From positions 1-37,502 of the forward strand of contig PBMX01000024.1 of the NCBI GenBank assembly GCA_002722935.1: DNA of 37,502 nt, in the 5' to 3' direction. The position numbers and the translations under genes are program-made. This DNA comes from Phycisphaerae bacterium (GTDB taxonomy: Bacteria > Planctomycetota > Phycisphaerae > Phycisphaerales > SM1A02). Under the pieces are notes generated by a model. That model saw nothing but the letters and a program-made list of their open reading frames with translations. It did no database searches and was not told the origin of the DNA. Shown here in pieces: positions 15,966 to 24,089 of this stretch; the first letter of the stretch is position 1; every line of letters starts with the position of its first letter.

Positions 15966-17315
15966 ATGACCATGTCACAAACGACCACGATCACGACTCG
16001 AGCCCTCAGGCAGTCACTTCTGGCCATTCCACTGCTGATCTGTGCCATCGCCATGCCCGTCATGGGTCAGGTTGCGGGGATCGGCAAGGCACTGAAGCCC
16101 GAGTTCTTCACCCGGGATCTCATCATCTTCATCGAAGGCCTCGACCTGGATGAAACCCAGCAGATCATCGTCGAGGCGCTCTTCGATGACTACGAGCAGT
16201 CATTCGCCGAGGGAATCGATCGAATGGAAGGTCGGATCGAGGACATCCAGGGTGACATCGAATCACTGAAGGACGATCCGCAGAAAGTTCTTCGACTGGT
16301 CATCGGCCCGATCGAGGAATGGATGATGGAACGCGATGTCCTCGGTGACCAGCTCATCGAGAACGTCCGAGTCATTCTCGTACCGGCCCAGGAAACCCTC
16401 TGGGTCGAGTTCACCCGGAAACTCTACATCGAGCAGCACCTCTCCGACGGCGTGATGAGCGGAGAGAACGTGAACCTCTTCCACGTACTTCGCGACCTGA
16501 GCCTCGACGAGTCGACCACGAACCAGATCAAGCCGACGGTCGACGAGTACGCCGTCGAACTGCACGAGTCGCTCAGGAACAGGACTCGCCTCGTGCAGGG
16601 ACCGCATGCGACGCTGCTTGAAACGATCAATGCAGCCGACACGCCGGCCGACCAGGCACGCAAGCTCGACGTCATCGACGCGAGAGTCGCCATCCGGAAC
16701 ATCAACGACGATGGAATCAACGCGATCGCCCGGGCGCTTCCCGAGGACAAGGGCATCGAGTTCTGGAACGAGGCCATGAAACGCGGCTATCCGCGCATCT
16801 TCAGACGTACCGCCGCCCAGCGGGTCCTGGAGTCCGCCGCTGCGATCACGACCTATCCGGAAGATACGCAACTGGCCATCGACCAGTTGCTCGCCGAGTA
16901 CTACGTCGAACTCGACGACTTCAACACCAGGCTGCTCGACAAGCAGCGGGTCTTCGATCCCGATCGATTGCGGGAAAGCATCAAGAACAGGCAACGGAAA
17001 CGTGACGGTGAAGAGACCGTCCGCCTGGAGGATCCCACGAGGGAACTGATCGCCCAGCGCAAGGCGATGGGCACCCGGTACATCGATCGCCTTCGTGAAC
17101 TGCTGTCTCCCGAGGAATTCGACAAGCTCGAGGGAGCCCGTCGATACGCGCCTCCACCGGCCAGCATGACACCGAAGGAAGCCGAGCAGCTCCAATTGAA
17201 CTTCAACCGCAACGTCAACTCGACTCCCCAGGGCAAGGGAAACGATCCCCGGACGAAACCCACTGCGCCCGGAGGCAAGAAGCCGGCGGAAAAGGGTGAT
17301 CGGGGACGTGACTGA
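15966..17315 (+). CDS. exported helical protein of unknown function, first gene before gspE
   Basis: I do not recognise the family. The protein is about 449 aa from ATG 15966 (MTMSQ); TTG 15954 and ATG 15972 are alternatives. A signal peptide (LLAIPLLICAIAMPVMGQ) is followed by a strongly charged, mostly alpha-helical body with coiled-coil-like stretches (YEQSFAEGIDRMEGRIEDIQ). A Lys/Pro/Gly-rich tail (APGGKKPAEKGDRGRD) ends the protein. No cysteine pattern or catalytic motif stands out. It ends 27 bases before gspE, whose SD lies in that gap, so it is probably co-transcribed with the secretion genes and may be a periplasmic accessory or a substrate. Confidence 0.62.
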   Translation: MTMSQTTTITTRALRQSLLAIPLLICAIAMPVMGQVAGIGKALKPEFFTRDLIIFIEGLDLDETQQIIVEALFDDYEQSFAEGIDRMEGRIEDIQGDIESLKDDPQKVLRLVIGPIEEWMMERDVLGDQLIENVRVILVPAQETLWVEFTRKLYIEQHLSDGVMSGENVNLFHVLRDLSLDESTTNQIKPTVDEYAVELHESLRNRTRLVQGPHATLLETINAADTPADQARKLDVIDARVAIRNINDDGINAIARALPEDKGIEFWNEAMKRGYPRIFRRTAAQRVLESAAAITTYPEDTQLAIDQLLAEYYVELDDFNTRLLDKQRVFDPDRLRESIKNRQRKRDGEETVRLEDPTRELIAQRKAMGTRYIDRLRELLSPEEFDKLEGARRYAPPPASMTPKEAEQLQLNFNRNVNSTPQGKGNDPRTKPTAPGGKKPAEKGDRGRD

Positions 17316-17342
17316 CACCAGCATTCTTCCAGGAGTTGGCGC

Positions 17343-18986
17343 ATGACGCCCGACCAGGAACCAATTGAATCCGAGCAACTCCTGGCAACACAGGAATCTT
17401 CACTTGGTGGCAACACGGAGGATGAGATTCGTGAACGTTGCCGGGTGCTTGGCCTGACCTGGCATGAACGACCGACACAGGCGGATCCCGCCGCCACCTC
17501 GCTGATCGAAGCGGACGTCGCGGTACGACTTCGCGTGGTCCCACTCCGATTGGAGGGATCACGCCTGATCCTGGCCATGCTCGACCCCCTCGATACGGAT
17601 GCCGCCGATGAGATCGCCACGCTCACGGGAAAACCCGTCACTCGCGAAGGCATGGAGAAGAAACACTTCTCGGAACTCATGCGGGAGCACTACGGCACGA
17701 CCGCCTCGAAGATGGCCGACGCCCTCGCCGGCAGTTCAGAAGACCTTGATGACGACCTGGAACACAATCTCGAGGCCATCGAGGCGGATGACATCCACCG
17801 CATGGCCGAGGAACCGACCCTCATCAACCTGGTCAACCTCATCCTCCTGGAGGCGATCCAGGGCCGCGCCTCGGACGTCCACATCGAACCCTTCGAGAAT
17901 GAACTGACGGTCCGGTACAGGATCGACGGTCTGCTGCACACGCAGAAGCCTCCGCCGAAGCATCTCCAGCCGGCGTTGATCGGCCGCATCAAGATCATGT
18001 CGGGAATGAACATCGCCGAGCGATACGTTCCCCAGGACGGGAAGATCGCCCTTCGCTTCGAGGGAAGGAAGGTCGACATCCGTGTCTCGACCGTGCCCAC
18101 GCTCTACGGCGAGTCCGTCGTCATGCGTATTCTCGACAAGACCTCCTTGTCACTGGATCTCGAGACGCTCGGAATGAGAACGGAGCTCATCTCGACGATG
18201 GATGAACTCATCCAGAAGCCCCACGGGATGGTCCTCGTCACCGGACCAACCGGCTCGGGCAAGACGACGACACTCTATGCCTCGTTGACGAGGCTCTACG
18301 ATCCGAGCAAGAAGATCATCACGATCGAGGACCCCGTCGAATACGAACTCGGCGGCATCAACCAGATCCCGGTCAATCCGAAACGTGGCCTGTCCTTTGC
18401 CAGCGGTCTGCGATCGATTCTCCGCCTGGACCCCGACGTCGTGTTCGTCGGCGAGGTCAGGGACGGGGAGACCGCGGACATTGCGATCCGATCCGCCCTG
18501 ACCGGACACCTGATCTTCTCCACCCTCCATACGAATGACGCCATCAGCAGTATCGGCCGGCTCGTCGACATGGGGGCCGAACCGTTCCTCGTCGCCTCCG
18601 TGCTCGAGGGACTCCTTGCACAACGACTCGGACGACGAACCTGCCCTCACTGCAGGGAACAGGTTCCGATGACGGACGAACAGGGCCAGCGACTCCGGAG
18701 CGACGAACGGGACATGTTCGACGGACGCGTATGGCATGGTGTCGGCTGCGAGAAATGCAACAACACGGGATACCTCGGTCGAATCGGGTACTTCGAACTG
18801 CTGAAGATCAACGGACCGCTCCGCGCAGCGATTTCATCGGGAATGAGCTCCAACGATCTCCGGGATGTCGCACGGAACGACTACGTGACCATGCGGCAGG
18901 ACGGGCTCCTCAGGGCCGTCGAAGGCGAAACGACCATCGCGGAAGTCCTGCGGGCGACGCAGGACGCCGACGACATGGAAGGTTGA
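17343..18986 (+). CDS. gspE: type II secretion ATPase GspE
   Basis: This hexameric cytoplasmic ATPase powers pseudopilus assembly and sits on the GspL/GspF platform. The start is ATG 17343, with AGGAG 7-8 bases upstream. The N-terminal GspE/MshE_N-type domain (residues 1-130) is followed by the ATPase core: Walker A GPTGSGKT (301-308), the Asp box/Walker B region RLDPDVVFVGEVRD, and the His box HLIFSTLHTNDA. A zinc site, CPHC ... CEKC, near the C-terminus is typical of GspE/PilB. At 547 aa it has the expected length. PilB cannot be strictly excluded on this gene alone, but the H-I-J-K-C-D genes that follow favour GspE. Confidence 0.93.
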   Translation: MTPDQEPIESEQLLATQESSLGGNTEDEIRERCRVLGLTWHERPTQADPAATSLIEADVAVRLRVVPLRLEGSRLILAMLDPLDTDAADEIATLTGKPVTREGMEKKHFSELMREHYGTTASKMADALAGSSEDLDDDLEHNLEAIEADDIHRMAEEPTLINLVNLILLEAIQGRASDVHIEPFENELTVRYRIDGLLHTQKPPPKHLQPALIGRIKIMSGMNIAERYVPQDGKIALRFEGRKVDIRVSTVPTLYGESVVMRILDKTSLSLDLETLGMRTELISTMDELIQKPHGMVLVTGPTGSGKTTTLYASLTRLYDPSKKIITIEDPVEYELGGINQIPVNPKRGLSFASGLRSILRLDPDVVFVGEVRDGETADIAIRSALTGHLIFSTLHTNDAISSIGRLVDMGAEPFLVASVLEGLLAQRLGRRTCPHCREQVPMTDEQGQRLRSDERDMFDGRVWHGVGCEKCNNTGYLGRIGYFELLKINGPLRAAISSGMSSNDLRDVARNDYVTMRQDGLLRAVEGETTIAEVLRATQDADDMEG

Positions 18987-18993
18987 ACAGGAC

Positions 18994-20253
18994 ATGCCGA
19001 CCTTTCAATACCAGAGCCTGACGGCCGACGGCACGAGACAGAGCGGCGTGATCACGGCGCAGAACAGGGCTGATGCCGTTCGACAGCTTCTCGGCAGGGG
19101 GGAAACCGCAACGAGCATTTCCAGCGCTGCCGGTGACGAGCATGGTGAAGAGGCGTACCCGGAAGCACCCGTTGCTCGAACACGCATCGGCCGAGGCTCC
19201 TCCAGGCCTCGCATGTCACGGGCCGAAATGGGAACCTTGATCAGGGAACTCGCCACGGCACTCGAAGCGGGCCTCCCGCTGATGCAATCGTTGAAGACCA
19301 TCAGGAAGCAGGCCTCGGGCAAGGGAGCCCCGGCTGTGCTCGACTTCATGATCGAACGGGTCGAGGCCGGTGAACCGCTCTACAAGGCCGCCCAGGACTA
19401 CGGCCGACCCTTCGACGACCTGATCGTCGGCATGCTTCGTGCAGCCGAGGCCTCGGGCCGTACGAGTGAGATCCTGCACCAGCTCGCTGAACTGCTCGAT
19501 CGGGGCGTCGAGCTCAGGCGCGAGCTGATGGGCGCACTCTTCTATCCCTTCATCGTCGCCATGCTGATCGTCGCGAGCATCGTCATTCTCGTGACGGTGG
19601 TCGTGCCGCGCATCATGGAACCGATCATCGCCGCAGGAGGCGGAGTCCACACCCTCCCCCTGCCGACGAGGATCATCCTCGGTGCCGCGGACTTCGCGTC
19701 CAGCTGGTGGCTCGCCTGCATCGTCGTCGCCGCCATCGGCTGGTATGGATGGAACTCGTGGGTAGGTCAAGCCGAGAACCGGGTCCGCTTCGATCGATTC
19801 AAGCTCAGGGTCCCGATCCTCGGACGGCTCAATCGGGACGTCGCGGTCGCCCGCTTCACCCGTACCCTCGGCACACTCACCACCGCAGGCCTCCCACTGC
19901 TCGATTCCCTCCGAATCACGCGGGACACGCTGGGCAACACCGCCATGATGAATGCGATCGATGAAGTGGAGCATCAGGTCACCGAGGGCAAGCCGCTGGC
20001 CGACCCCCTGGAACGATCCGGGCTCTTTCCCCCGCTGCTCGTCCAGGTCGTGAACCTCGGCGAACGCTCGGGCAAGCTCGAGAACATGCTGCTCCACGCC
20101 GCGACCGCGTTCGATCGACAGGTCAATGTCTCCATCAAGATCGTGACCAAGGCTCTCCCCCCCCTCCTGATCGTGATCATGGCCTGCCTGGCCGGGTTCG
20201 TGCTTGCGGCCATTCTCCTGCCCCTGCTCGAGATGCAGGCACTGATGCAATGA
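18994..20253 (+). CDS. gspF: type II secretion inner-membrane platform protein GspF
   Basis: This 419-aa polytopic membrane protein links the ATPase to the growing pseudopilus. The N-terminus MPTFQYQSLTADGTRQSG is the classic GspF start. Two repeated T2SSF domains are visible, one around LIRELATALEAGLPLMQSLK and one around FTRTLGTLTTAGLPLLDSLR. Each is followed by hydrophobic segments, with three membrane helices in total (near 190-210, 228-250 and the C-terminus). The gene lies 7 bases after gspE, and its stop overlaps an ATG in the gspG frame. Confidence 0.93.
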   Translation: MPTFQYQSLTADGTRQSGVITAQNRADAVRQLLGRGETATSISSAAGDEHGEEAYPEAPVARTRIGRGSSRPRMSRAEMGTLIRELATALEAGLPLMQSLKTIRKQASGKGAPAVLDFMIERVEAGEPLYKAAQDYGRPFDDLIVGMLRAAEASGRTSEILHQLAELLDRGVELRRELMGALFYPFIVAMLIVASIVILVTVVVPRIMEPIIAAGGGVHTLPLPTRIILGAADFASSWWLACIVVAAIGWYGWNSWVGQAENRVRFDRFKLRVPILGRLNRDVAVARFTRTLGTLTTAGLPLLDSLRITRDTLGNTAMMNAIDEVEHQVTEGKPLADPLERSGLFPPLLVQVVNLGERSGKLENMLLHAATAFDRQVNVSIKIVTKALPPLLIVIMACLAGFVLAAILLPLLEMQALMQ

Positions 20254-20287
20254 AACAGAACCAGTTCGAGTTCGTTGAACTCGTGGA

Positions 20288-20293
20288 AAGAGG
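20288..20293 (+). promoter_or_regulatory. ribosome binding site favouring the internal gspG start
   Basis: AAGAGG lies 10 bases before ATG 20304. The in-frame ATG at 20250 overlaps the gspF stop but has no comparable purine tract. Confidence 0.45.
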
Positions 20294-20303
20294 TACCAGA
20301 ACA

Positions 20304-20750
20304 ATGCATGACATGAATGACCGAAGAAAAAGACGCAGACGACATCGACGCGGCTTCACGCTCGTCGAGATCATCGTCATCGTGACGATCATGGCGATTC
20401 TCATGACCGTCGTCGCGACGACCCTGACCCAGAGATTCGGCGCAGCCAAGAGCAGCCTGGCCAAGACCGGGGCCGCTCGCCTCAATGCCGCCCTGCAGAA
20501 CTACCTGATCGACCAGGGCCTCTCGGCCCCACCACCCGACTTCGACTTCGAGACCCTCATCCTCCGAAGTGACGAAGGTGGAGGAATCAACGGGCCGTAC
20601 GTCGAGAACGTCGATCACATCAAGGATCCATGGGGCAACCCGTACGTGCTCGTCATTCCCGGAGAGGTCAACCTCACGTGGGACATCATGTCCTACGGCG
20701 AGGGTGGTCAACCAGGAGGCGAAGGTCCGTTCGCAGACGTCACGAACTGA
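20304..20750 (+). CDS. gspG: major pseudopilin GspG
   Basis: GspG is the main subunit of the T2SS pseudopilus, cleaved and N-methylated by the prepilin peptidase. The start chosen, 20304, gives a 17-residue very basic leader (RRKRRRRHRRG) cut before FTLVEIIVIVTIMAIL, with Glu at +5. ATG 20250 would give a 35-residue leader. The C-terminal domain carries the conserved DPWGNPYVL block and an Asp-rich loop like the calcium site of GspG. At 148 aa it is near the family size. It is followed by three minor pseudopilins and gspK. Confidence 0.9.
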   Translation: MHDMNDRRKRRRRHRRGFTLVEIIVIVTIMAILMTVVATTLTQRFGAAKSSLAKTGAARLNAALQNYLIDQGLSAPPPDFDFETLILRSDEGGGINGPYVENVDHIKDPWGNPYVLVIPGEVNLTWDIMSYGEGGQPGGEGPFADVTN

Positions 20751-20753
20751 ACC

Positions 20754-21338
20754 ATGCGTCCCGCCGCCTCCAGTTCGCACCGCCGCGGGTTCACGATGGT
20801 CGAGATCATCATGGTCTGCGTCATCCTGGCGCTGCTGCTCTCGGCGATCCTCGTACGGCTCACGAGCCTGCAGGGACGGAACTTCGATACGGTCGTCGAC
20901 CAGGCCGGCGACCTGCTCATGATGTACGCACTGCGCAGTGAACACGCCCGCCAGCCGGTGGGACTCTTCGTCGACGAGTCCAGGAGCTCGATCAGGCTGA
21001 TGCGACGGGAGTCCGGGGACGATCCCGGGGACACGTCCCTCTGGAAGTCGGATCCGACCGTCCGGGAAGTCCGCCTGCCGGACTTCATGAGCATCTACGA
21101 ACTCGAAATCTACATCGACGGGGACCAGGCGGACCTGACCCAGTGGCCCCTTTCCACCATGCCCGGTGAAGATCGACCCGCCGTCGAAATCGTCCTGTAC
21201 CACGAGGACCGCGAGGTTCGACTGAACCTTCCGCCGACGGCACTGGCGCCTGTCCGGATCGAGGATGGACGCGACACCCTCCCCGTTCGCGAGATGGAGG
21301 ACCTCGATACCACCGGTCGCTGGCAGGAGGACTGGTGA
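20754..21338 (+). CDS. gspH: minor pseudopilin GspH-like
   Basis: The 194-aa prepilin-like protein has leader MRPAASSSHRRG, cut before FTMVEIIMVCVILALLL, with Glu at +5. The C-terminal part is beta-rich without the DPWGNP motif. Its place between gspG and the I-J-K genes fits GspH, a minor pseudopilin of the shaft or tip. Sequence alone separates minor pseudopilins poorly, so the letter rests mainly on gene order. It starts 3 bases after gspG. Confidence 0.78.
   Translation: MRPAASSSHRRGFTMVEIIMVCVILALLLSAILVRLTSLQGRNFDTVVDQAGDLLMMYALRSEHARQPVGLFVDESRSSIRLMRRESGDDPGDTSLWKSDPTVREVRLPDFMSIYELEIYIDGDQADLTQWPLSTMPGEDRPAVEIVLYHEDREVRLNLPPTALAPVRIEDGRDTLPVREMEDLDTTGRWQEDW
21325..21330 (+). promoter_or_regulatory. 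strong ribosome binding site deciding the gspI start
   Basis: AGGAGG lies 9 bases before ATG 21340. The frame is open further upstream, inside gspH, but this site marks the real start. Confidence 0.7.
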
Positions 21339-21339
21339 G

Positions 21340-21837
21340 ATGACTTCTGCACGAAGACATGTCCGGCGAAGAGGTGTCGTGCTGCTCGACGTGATTCTCG
21401 GCGCCCTGCTGCTTGCGACCGGCCTGGCGATCGTGGTGTCCCTGAGCACCCAGTCCCTTGCGCGGCAGGTCGAGGGTGAGCATCGGATGACCGCGGCCTG
21501 GTTGGCCGACGAACTCCTGTCCATGGTCCTCGTGGAAGGCCCGCAGCAACTCGCCGGCAGCTCTCCGGAGATCTGGATGGGCGAAGGCGGAGGGAACGGT
21601 CGGTTCGACGAACCCTTCTCGGACTACACCTATGAACTGGACATCAACTACATCGATGACTTCCAGCCCTACGTCGTGACGGTGTACGTGCGATGGCCCA
21701 ACCGGAGCGGGATGGGCGAACTCTCGGTCTCCACCCGGATCTCGCACCGGCGAGGGGAGGACGAGGAGGAACCCCCCAGAGAACCCCTCGAGCCACTTGA
21801 CAGGGACAGTCGCTACTTCGACGAGGAGGGCGCATGA
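21340..21837 (+). CDS. gspI: minor pseudopilin GspI-like with Asp at position +5
   Basis: The 165-aa protein is a prepilin with leader MTSARRHVRRRG, cut before VVLLDVILGALLLATGLAI. In most pseudopilins other than GspK residue +5 is Glu; here it is Asp, which may affect N-methylation or docking. Identity as GspI comes from position before gspJ and the general V/T-L-L-E/D-V-I-L helix start. The C-terminus is acidic and Pro-rich (EDEEEPPREPLEPL). The gene overlaps gspJ by 4 bases (ATGA). Confidence 0.75.
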   Translation: MTSARRHVRRRGVVLLDVILGALLLATGLAIVVSLSTQSLARQVEGEHRMTAAWLADELLSMVLVEGPQQLAGSSPEIWMGEGGGNGRFDEPFSDYTYELDINYIDDFQPYVVTVYVRWPNRSGMGELSVSTRISHRRGEDEEEPPREPLEPLDRDSRYFDEEGA

Positions 21838-22718
21838 CGGCTGTACGCAGCATCCATCCACGTGTACGAAGAGGATTCACGATCGTCGAACTGATCCTGG
21901 CCGGCGTCATCGCGTCCCTGGTCATCGGAGTCCTGACGATGTCGATGTCGCAGATCATCAAGTCCAAGTCGATCAGCAAGGAACGACTCGACGCATTCGT
22001 GCGGGCCGACGTCGCCCTGAAGAACCTCCGACGCGACATGATCTCGATTCTCAGGCGGGACGACCTGTTCTTTACTCGCCTGAAGATCGAGGATGACTCG
22101 ATCCAGACACCCAGAGGTGAGTTCAACCGTGATGAGATTCTCCTCTTCAACCATCGACTCAGGGCATCGAGGGAAATCGACTACAACGGAGAAGGGGTCG
22201 AGTACGAAACCGCCTACCGTGTCGATGACGACGACTGGGGGCCGGTTCTCTGGCAACGACGAGACGCCCTCCCCGACCAGTACCCGACGGCCGGAGGAAT
22301 CGTGACCCCGATCTCGGAAGGCGTCGTCGAACTCTCGGTCGAGGCCTGGGATGGAGAACAATGGCTGGAGGACTGGGACTCCGACTACGACGGGTTGCCT
22401 CACGCACTGCGCATCTCGGTCCGGGCAAGTGGACACCTTCCCGGCGAATCCGCGTGGGACGCGCCCATCGCGACACTTCGGACGATCGTTCCGCTTGATC
22501 GCGTCCCACCACCCGATGACGTGATGGAGGATCAACTTCAGCAGTTGATCGCCCTGCTCAACAATGAAGGCGGCGACGGTGAAGGCGGCATCGGACTCAA
22601 TGCCGACGGCGGAGAGGATGGCGAGGGCGCGATCAACAACGATGCCGCCGAAAGTTCCGATGGACCTCCCGACATCAACACCATTCTGAATGAACTGAAC
22701 ACGGAGCGACCGGATTGA
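21834..22718 (+). CDS. gspJ: minor pseudopilin GspJ-like
   Basis: The 294-aa prepilin-like protein has leader MTAVRSIHPRVRRG, cut before FTIVELILAGVIASLVIGV, with Glu at +5. The globular part (DVALKNLRRDMISILRRDDLFF, then VELSVEAWDGEQWLEDWDSDYDGLP; position guides) matches GspJ, where the W-D-D-G style loop is common. The last 75 or so residues are Gly/Asp/Glu-rich low complexity, longer than usual for GspJ. It overlaps gspK by 4 bases. Confidence 0.82.
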   Translation: MTAVRSIHPRVRRGFTIVELILAGVIASLVIGVLTMSMSQIIKSKSISKERLDAFVRADVALKNLRRDMISILRRDDLFFTRLKIEDDSIQTPRGEFNRDEILLFNHRLRASREIDYNGEGVEYETAYRVDDDDWGPVLWQRRDALPDQYPTAGGIVTPISEGVVELSVEAWDGEQWLEDWDSDYDGLPHALRISVRASGHLPGESAWDAPIATLRTIVPLDRVPPPDDVMEDQLQQLIALLNNEGGDGEGGIGLNADGGEDGEGAINNDAAESSDGPPDINTILNELNTERPD

Positions 22719-24076
22719 AACGCCATGCATGCACAGTCCGGAGGAGTTCTGCCACGAGACGCGGCTCGGTGATCATCGTGATCATCTGGGCGATCTCCAT
22801 CTGCGCCCTGCTCGTCACATCCCTGATGGTGTTCGCAGGTCGCCAGTCGATGCTCGGTCACGAGACCGTCGACCGGATCCGCGCACGCTGGGCCGCGAGA
22901 GCCGGCATTGAATCGACCCTCGCCGTGATGGGGCACCATACGGAGGAGCCGGAGATCGATCATGCCCTCGCGATGAACCTGGACATGGAAGTCGTCGCGG
23001 CTGGTGAAACGGACCACGGCACATGGTCGATTCTCTACGACGATCTCGACGGACAGCGATGGCCCGGCCCGATGGATGAACACATGAAACTGAATGTCAA
23101 CGGCGACGGCCGAGGGTACATCGCCGTGATCTTCTCACCGCTCTCCTGGGGAGTCGCTCCGGCGATCGAGGACTGGATCGACGAGGATGACGACCCCCGC
23201 GACCTCGGCGTCGAGCGTGATTACTACCTTTCTCTGGATGCACGCTACGAGCCCCGGAACGACTACCTCTGGCACATCGCGGAATTGGAACTCATCGCAG
23301 GCCTGGACCCTGAAGACATCCGTGGCGAGGACTGGAACCTCAACAATCGACTTGATGAGAACGAGGATGACGGCGACGGCTCCCTCCCCGAAGACGAGCC
23401 GGACAATCGCCTTGAGGGAGGGTGGGCCGCCTACCTGACCGCATCGACCATCGCCGACGGAGCCACCGCCAGCGGACTGCCTCGGCTGTATTTCCCCGCG
23501 ACCACGGTCGAGGAACTGGCTGAACGAACTGGTCTCCAGCCCAGCCAGGCTGAAGCCCTGATGAACATGGCCAAGGAGGACGGATTCGAGCTCGAATCAC
23601 TGATAACGACCCCCTTGGGAGTCGAAGCGGATGAGGACGGTGGAGGGCCTGGCAGCTCCGCCAGCAGCGGGGATTCAAGCGTTCCACCCCTCGAGGATTG
23701 GCAGATAACGGCGATTTTCGATGAAACCACGACAAACAAGCCACACCAGCAGGCCGTCGGCAAGCTCAATATCAACACGGTCCCCCGGACACTCCTCCTC
23801 GACATGTACACCGGACAGGAGGATCTCGTCGAAAACATACTCAGCATGCGAAGAAACAGGGCCGAGGGCATCACGAGCATCATGGACCTCCGGGAACTGC
23901 CCGGCATGACAGATGATCTTCTCTGGCAGTTGGCGAGGACCTTCACGACCCGAAGCAACGTCTACACCATCACTTCGCGAGGCCGAAGTGGCAGTTCCGG
24001 GGCAGAAGTTGAAATCGTGACCACCGTTGATCGTTCAACTGTGCCGGTTCGGATCCTCGAATACAGGGAGGAATGA
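22715..24076 (+). CDS. gspK: minor pseudopilin GspK
   Basis: GspK caps the pseudopilus tip with GspI and GspJ. The likely start is TTG 22715, overlapping the gspJ stop (TTGA), with GGAG 8-9 bases upstream; no ATG in frame precedes the membrane helix. The leader ends RRG before SVIIVIIWAISICALLVTSLMV. As expected for GspK there is no Glu at +5. A large domain of about 400 residues follows, with a helix-hairpin-helix-like block at the C-terminus (KLNINTVPRTLLLDMYTG ... DLRELPGMTDDLL) typical of GspK. The central Asp/Glu-rich loops (DENEDDGDGSLPEDEPD) may bind calcium, as in known GspK. Confidence 0.88.
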   Translation: MKRHACTVRRSSATRRGSVIIVIIWAISICALLVTSLMVFAGRQSMLGHETVDRIRARWAARAGIESTLAVMGHHTEEPEIDHALAMNLDMEVVAAGETDHGTWSILYDDLDGQRWPGPMDEHMKLNVNGDGRGYIAVIFSPLSWGVAPAIEDWIDEDDDPRDLGVERDYYLSLDARYEPRNDYLWHIAELELIAGLDPEDIRGEDWNLNNRLDENEDDGDGSLPEDEPDNRLEGGWAAYLTASTIADGATASGLPRLYFPATTVEELAERTGLQPSQAEALMNMAKEDGFELESLITTPLGVEADEDGGGPGSSASSGDSSVPPLEDWQITAIFDETTTNKPHQQAVGKLNINTVPRTLLLDMYTGQEDLVENILSMRRNRAEGITSIMDLRELPGMTDDLLWQLARTFTTRSNVYTITSRGRSGSSGAEVEIVTTVDRSTVPVRILEYREE

Positions 24077-24089
24077 GCCGTAAGGGCTC

